Shown in pieces: positions 6,030-9,467 of a stretch of DNA of 9,467 nt; position 1 is the stretch's first letter, and each line of letters begins with the position of its first letter. A program made the translations under genes and the position numbers. Source of the DNA: Chromatiaceae bacterium (lineage in GTDB: Bacteria > Pseudomonadota > Gammaproteobacteria > Chromatiales > Chromatiaceae). The DNA lies in assembly GCA_016938795.1 (NCBI GenBank), contig JAFGTZ010000420.1, positions 1 through 9,467 of the forward strand, read 5' to 3'. The notes under the pieces are model-generated. The model saw only the letters and a list, made by a program, of their open reading frames with translations, made no database searches and was not told the DNA's origin.

Positions 6030-7400
6030 ATGCATCTACATATCCTCGGTATCTGCGGCACCTTCATGGGTGGCATCGCCCTGCTCGCGCGCGCGCTCGG
6101 GCATGAGGTCACCGGCTCCGACGCCAATGTCTATCCGCCCATGAGCACCCAGCTCGAAGCGGCGGGTATCCGCCTCATGGAGGGCTATGCAGCCAGTCAT
6201 CTCGATCCGGCCCCCGATGTGGTGGTGGTCGGCAATGCCATGAAACGCGGCATCCCGGCGGTCGAGGCCATGCTCGACCGGGGGCTTGCCTACTGCTCGG
6301 GGCCCGAGTGGCTGCGCACCCATCTGCTCGGTTCGCGCTGGGTGCTGGCAGTGGCCGGCACCCATGGCAAGACCACCACGGCCAGCATGCTGGCCTGGGT
6401 GCTGGAGGAGGCGGGGCTCGCGCCGGGCTTTCTCATCGGCGGGGTGCCGCGCGATTTCGGGGTTTCGGCGCGCCTTGGCGAGACGCCCTTCTTCGTGGTC
6501 GAGGCCGACGAGTACGACACCGCCTTCTTCGACAAGCGCTCGAAGTTTGTACACTACGGGCCGCGCACCCTGATCCTGAACAATCTAGAGTTCGATCATG
6601 CCGATATCTTCGAGAATCTTGGGCAGATCCAGCGCCAGTTCCATCATCTGGTGCGCACCGTGCCGGGCTCTGGCCTGATCGTTCATGCCCATGCCAGCCC
6701 CGCGCTCGATGAGACCCTGGCTCAGGGCTGCTGGACCCCGTGCGAGACCTTTGGCGCCGCAGGCGACTGGCGCGCCCGCGCGCTCGCGCCCGATGGGTCG
6801 CGCTTCGAGGTGCGGCTCGGCGAGGAGGTGCTCGGGCGCGTCGAGTGGGAGCAGACCGGACAGCACAACATGCTCAACGCGCTTGCGGTGCTGGCGGCGG
6901 CGCGTCATGCCGGGGTGGCGCCGACTCAGGGGCTGGCAGCGCTCGGTCGCTTCGGTGGCGTGAAGCGGCGCATGGAGCCGCGCGGCGAGGCGCGCGGGGT
7001 GCGGGTCTTCGACGACTTCGCCCATCATCCCACGGCCATTGCCACCACGCTTGATGGGGTGCGCCAGCGGCTTGGGCAGGGGCAGGGGCGCATTCTGGCC
7101 GTGCTGGAGCCGCGCTCCAACACCATGCGCCTGGGGGTGTACAACACCAGTCTGGCCGCCTCGCTCGATGCTGCCGATCGGGTGTATGTCTATGCGCCGC
7201 CCGATCTGGGCTGGGATGCTGGCGCCGTGTTTGCCGCGCTGAGCGAGCGTGCCCTGGTGTCCGACTCCATTGAACAAATCGTCGCGGCGCTCTGTGCCGA
7301 GGCGCGCGCGGGCGATCAGGTGGTGGTGATGAGCAACGGCGGTTTTGGGGGCATTCATGAGCGGCTGCTGGCCGCGCTCGGGGAGTCCGCGCATGGCTGA
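6030..7400 (+). CDS. mpl: UDP-N-acetylmuramate:L-alanyl-gamma-D-glutamyl-meso-diaminopimelate ligase
   Basis: Mpl is a cytoplasmic Mur-family ligase. It uses ATP to join recycled murein tripeptide (L-Ala-D-Glu-mDAP) to UDP-MurNAc, bypassing MurC, MurD and MurE. The 456-residue protein matches E. coli Mpl from its first residues (HILGICGTFMGG, then GHEVTGSDANVYPPMST). The ATP-binding loop is AVAGTHGKTTTA with K114. The central domain has VEADEYDTAFFDKRSKFVHY and LILNNLEFDHADIF. The C-terminal domain has DDFAHHPTAI (about residues 328-337), LEPRSNTM (about 358) and MSNGGFGGIHERLL near the end. The HHPTAI and SNTM signatures separate Mpl from MurC. The ATG at 6030 aligns with the E. coli start, although no strong ribosome binding site is visible. 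The 3' end overlaps ubiX by 8 nt, a pairing also known from Pseudomonas aeruginosa. The peptide implies a mDAP-type Gram-negative wall. Confidence 0.98.
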   Translation: MHLHILGICGTFMGGIALLARALGHEVTGSDANVYPPMSTQLEAAGIRLMEGYAASHLDPAPDVVVVGNAMKRGIPAVEAMLDRGLAYCSGPEWLRTHLLGSRWVLAVAGTHGKTTTASMLAWVLEEAGLAPGFLIGGVPRDFGVSARLGETPFFVVEADEYDTAFFDKRSKFVHYGPRTLILNNLEFDHADIFENLGQIQRQFHHLVRTVPGSGLIVHAHASPALDETLAQGCWTPCETFGAAGDWRARALAPDGSRFEVRLGEEVLGRVEWEQTGQHNMLNALAVLAAARHAGVAPTQGLAALGRFGGVKRRMEPRGEARGVRVFDDFAHHPTAIATTLDGVRQRLGQGQGRILAVLEPRSNTMRLGVYNTSLAASLDAADRVYVYAPPDLGWDAGAVFAALSERALVSDSIEQIVAALCAEARAGDQVVVMSNGGFGGIHERLLAALGESAHG

Positions 7401-8034
7401 GGCAACCGCATTAACCGAGTGGCCGCGCACCATTGCCGTGGCCCTTACCGGGGCCTCGGGCGCGCAGTATGGGCTGCGGCTCATCGACTGTCTGATCGCC
7501 TCCGGCGCCCGGGTCTATGCCATGGTGTCGCAGGCGGCACAGGTGGTGTTGCGCATGGAGCTCGATCTGGAGCTGCCCGCCCGCCCCGAGGAGACCGAGC
7601 GCTGGCTCACCGAACGTTTTGGTGCGCGCCCCGGACAGCTGCGCGCCTTCGGGCGTCAGCAATGGAGCGCGCCGGTGGCGAGCGGCTCGAATCCGCCCGA
7701 TGCCATGGTGGTTTGCCCTTGCACCATGGGCACAGTCGCAAGTCTGGCCAACGGGCTGTCTGACTCGCTTATCGAGCGCGCTGGCGATGTGATGCTGAAA
7801 GAGCGCCGCCCGCTCATTTTGGTGGTGCGCGAAACCCCCTTCAGCGCCATTCATCTGGAGAACATGCTGCGTCTCACCCAGGCTGGCGCACTCATCATGC
7901 CGGCCTGTCCGGGCTTTTACCATCGCCCCGAGCGGGTCGAGGAAATCGTGGATTTCATGGTTGCCCGAGTGCTCGATCAGTTGGGCGTCGAGCACCGGCT
8001 GATGCGCCGCTGGGGCGATGAGGTGGCGCACTAG
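7393..8034 (+). CDS. ubiX: Flavin prenyltransferase UbiX
   Basis: UbiX attaches a dimethylallyl group to FMN to make prenyl-FMN, the cofactor of the UbiD decarboxylase in ubiquinone synthesis. From the ATG at 7393 the protein has 213 residues, slightly longer than typical members because of an extra N-terminal stretch of about 12. Visible motifs are ALTGASGAQYGLRL (17-30, FMN phosphate site), CPCTMGTVASLANG (108-121), DVMLKERRPLILVVRETP (132-149, with K136, R146 and E147), the PGFYHRP loop (173-179, Y176) and W207 near the C-terminus. These correspond to the known active-site positions. The chosen start has GGGGAG about 8 nt upstream and overlaps the mpl stop by 8 nt, suggesting translational coupling. 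Earlier in-frame ATG codons at 7345 and 7357 would add residues encoded inside mpl and look unlikely. The flavodoxin-like PAD1 decarboxylase-partner paralogue is an alternative name for the same family. Confidence 0.95.
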   Translation: MAEATALTEWPRTIAVALTGASGAQYGLRLIDCLIASGARVYAMVSQAAQVVLRMELDLELPARPEETERWLTERFGARPGQLRAFGRQQWSAPVASGSNPPDAMVVCPCTMGTVASLANGLSDSLIERAGDVMLKERRPLILVVRETPFSAIHLENMLRLTQAGALIMPACPGFYHRPERVEEIVDFMVARVLDQLGVEHRLMRRWGDEVAH

Positions 8035-9308
8035 CGCCGTGTGCGGCGCGCCTGTCGGGGGATGATCTTGACCGTTTTCACGCCGCTGTCGGCGCTTTGG
8101 ATGACCTCGATGGGATGCCCGCCAAGCTTCAGGCTGGTGCCGGGTTCGGGGATGGTTTCGAGATAGTCGAGTATGAGCCCGTTGAGCGTCCTGGGGCCGT
8201 CGGTGGGCAGCTCCCAGCGCAGGGCGCGGTTGAGGTCGCGCACGCTGATGCCGCCATCGACAAGCAGGGTGCCATCCTCGCTGCGGTGAATCTCGGGCAG
8301 GTTATCGGAGGGATCGGTGGTGAATTCGCCAACAATTTCTTCGAGCAGATCGGTCAGGGTAATGAGCCCCTGAAAGTCGCCGTACTCGTCCACCACCAGC
8401 CCCACGCGCTGACGACCGCGCTGAAAGTTGAGCAGCTGCTGATAGAGCGGGGTGGCCTCGGGCACGAAATAGGGCGCGCGGGCGATGGCGCGCAGATGCT
8501 CCTTGCCAAGCCCCCGGTCGAGCAGCACATGCAGGGCGTTGCGTGCGTGAACGATGCCGATGACATTGTCAATGCCGCCATCGAAGAGCGGCAGACGGGT
8601 GTAGTTGGCGTTGCGGATGGCCTGGAGAATCTCATCCTCGCTGTCCTGGATGTCGATGCCCTCGACCTCGTTGCGCGGAATCATGATGTCCTCGACCGTC
8701 TCACGCTCCAGATCAAGAATGGCGAGCAGCATGGAGCGGCTGCGCTCGGGGATCATGGCGCCCGCCTCGCTGACTACGGTGCGCAGCTCCTCGCGGCTAA
8801 GCGCGTTGCCCGCCTGATCGCCCTCGGGGGCGATGCCGAGCAGACGCAGCAGTCCGTTGGTGAAGAGATTGACGAACCACACCAGCGGATAGACCACCTT
8901 CAGCAGCAGGGTATAAATATAGGCCGCCGGAAAGGCGAGACGCTCGGGGTGCAGGGTGGCGTAGGTCTTGGGCGTGACCTCGGCGAAGATGAGGATCACC
9001 AGGGTGAGCAGTCCGGCGGCGATGCCGATGGCCGCCTCGCCGCCGAGCCGCAGCGCGATGACGGTGGCGAGCGAGGAGGCCATGATGTTGACGAAGTTGT
9101 TGCCAAGCAGGATGAGCCCGATGAGCCGGTCGGGCCGTTCGAGCAGCCGCCGTGCGATGCGCGCGCCGCCATGCCCCTGTTCGGCGAGGTAGCGCAGTCG
9201 GTAGCGGTTGATGGTGAGCAGAGCGGTCTCGGAGCCGGAGAAAAAGGCCGAGAGCAGAATGAGGAAGCCGAGCAGCAGAAAGAGGCCGGAGAGCGGAAGG
9301 TCGTTCAC
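8031..9308 (-). CDS. corB: CorB-like HlyC/CorC family membrane protein (CNNM domain, CBS pair, CorC/HlyC domain)
   Basis: This 425-residue protein is a CNNM/CorB-type transporter or regulator, implicated in Mg2+ (and Co2+) efflux at the inner membrane. Residues 1-180 form the CNNM membrane domain with about four spans and the family motifs SAFFSGSETA (20-29), LLGNNFVNI (67-75) and FAEVTPKT (108-115). Two CBS modules follow (about 205-325), including MIPRNEVEGID and GLVVDEYGDFQGLITLTDLLEEIVGEF. The C-terminal CorC/HlyC domain runs from about 340 to 418, with LPTDGPRTLNG (367-377). Length, order and start match E. coli YfjD/CorB closely, which sets it apart from CorC/YbeX, a protein without the membrane domain. 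The start is GTG at 9308-9306. No other start codon exists before the upstream in-frame stop, and no good ribosome binding site is visible. Its TAG stop overlaps that of convergent ubiX. The C-terminal tail is arginine-rich (ARRTRR). Confidence 0.94.
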   Translation of the reverse strand: MNDLPLSGLFLLLGFLILLSAFFSGSETALLTINRYRLRYLAEQGHGGARIARRLLERPDRLIGLILLGNNFVNIMASSLATVIALRLGGEAAIGIAAGLLTLVILIFAEVTPKTYATLHPERLAFPAAYIYTLLLKVVYPLVWFVNLFTNGLLRLLGIAPEGDQAGNALSREELRTVVSEAGAMIPERSRSMLLAILDLERETVEDIMIPRNEVEGIDIQDSEDEILQAIRNANYTRLPLFDGGIDNVIGIVHARNALHVLLDRGLGKEHLRAIARAPYFVPEATPLYQQLLNFQRGRQRVGLVVDEYGDFQGLITLTDLLEEIVGEFTTDPSDNLPEIHRSEDGTLLVDGGISVRDLNRALRWELPTDGPRTLNGLILDYLETIPEPGTSLKLGGHPIEVIQSADSGVKTVKIIPRQARRTRR

Positions 9309-9342
9309 GAGGATGCGCGGGGCAATCGGGAGAAATGTGGCC

Positions 9343-9360
9343 GCATTCTAGCCCGAATGC
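9343..9360 (-). promoter_or_regulatory. Candidate corB -10 box inside an inverted repeat
   Basis: On the minus strand TAGAAT (9350-9345) matches the -10 consensus at 5/6 and would start transcription near 9338, about 30 nt before the corB GTG. No good -35 is seen. The box overlaps a perfect dyad, GCATTC (9343-9348), 6 nt, GAATGC (9355-9360), which could be a repressor site. Confidence 0.4.
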
Positions 9361-9403
9361 CGTGCGCCCGGTAGCCAAGGGGCAGGTCTAAGCGGCGCGC
9401 GGT

Positions 9404-9431
9404 TTGCAGCACGGCCTGCCTCGGGCATACT
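9404..9431 (+). promoter_or_regulatory. Candidate promoter for the gene entering at the right edge
   Basis: TTGCAG (9404-9409) and CATACT (9426-9431) are separated by 16 nt and match the sigma-70 consensus at 3/6 and 4/6. A start near 9438 would leave a leader of about 23 nt before the ATG at 9461. The match is weak, but the position is right. Confidence 0.35.
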
Positions 9432-9460
9432 GCGGGCCTTTTTCCGACCCGAGTTTCGCC

Positions 9461-9467
9461 ATGTTCA
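9461..9467 (+). CDS. First codons of a plus-strand gene cut by the right edge, possibly ffh
   Basis: Only ATG TTC A is visible, so the product begins Met-Phe. In E. coli the signal recognition particle gene ffh lies close to and divergent from ypjD-corB, and Ffh proteins commonly begin Met-Phe-x-x-Leu. That makes ffh a plausible guess from context. No ypjD lies between, unlike in E. coli. The identity cannot be decided from seven bases, and even the start codon is uncertain because no clear ribosome binding site precedes it. Confidence 0.25.

Noticed and set aside
6585..7484. A minus-strand open frame of 299 codons opposite mpl
   Set aside because: It runs across the mpl/ubiX junction on the wrong strand and is explained by codon bias in mpl.
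8097..9374. A plus-strand open frame of 425 codons opposite corB
   Set aside because: corB on the minus strand has all the family motifs, and this is its antisense shadow.
1..9467. Defence system, mobile element, CRISPR array or biosynthetic cluster
   Set aside because: All protein-coding genes but one belong to recognised families, and no direct-repeat array, transposase, integrase or toxin-antitoxin pair is seen on either strand.

Overview
The window is GC-rich (roughly two-thirds G+C by eye) chromosomal DNA. The set polA, lnt, mpl, ubiX and corB, with proteins close to their enterobacterial and pseudomonad counterparts, points to a gammaproteobacterium. A Chromatiales-type purple sulfur relative is a reasonable guess, but that is inference. 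I see no transposase, integrase, phage gene, CRISPR array, tRNA or rRNA. Most of the window is well-packed housekeeping DNA.

Layout. 1-350 (minus): the start of a PilZ-domain (c-di-GMP receptor) protein that runs off the left edge. 351-622: non-coding, and the most interesting stretch. Directly downstream of polA, on the polA strand, it holds a sigma-E/AlgU-type promoter, three consecutive RNA hairpins and a strong intrinsic terminator. Together these look like a small RNA gene of about 110 nt. Two of the hairpins show the same C-rich nonamer, UCCCCCCUG, in their loops. 623-3352 (minus): complete three-domain DNA polymerase I. 3353-3582: divergent intergenic region with a polA promoter candidate and, on the plus strand, a perfect TATAAT followed by a long structured leader. 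3583-3789 (plus): small DUF2892 membrane protein, closed by an intrinsic terminator. 3881-8034 (plus): an envelope and cofactor cluster of lnt, an unrecognised multi-pass membrane protein, mpl and ubiX. 8031-9308 (minus): CorB/HlyC-CorC family membrane protein, whose stop codon shares a CTAG palindrome with that of ubiX. 9309-9467: divergent promoter region and the first bases of a plus-strand gene cut by the right edge.

How the genes relate. lnt finishes lipoprotein acylation, mpl recycles murein tripeptide and ubiX makes the prenylated flavin needed for ubiquinone synthesis. Short gaps and the mpl/ubiX overlap suggest one plus-strand transcription unit. The polA-adjacent RNA sits where enterobacteria carry Spot 42 and Pseudomonas carries ErsA. 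Its sigma-E-like promoter and C-rich loops resemble ErsA in design more than Spot 42. It is the best candidate here for an undescribed regulator.
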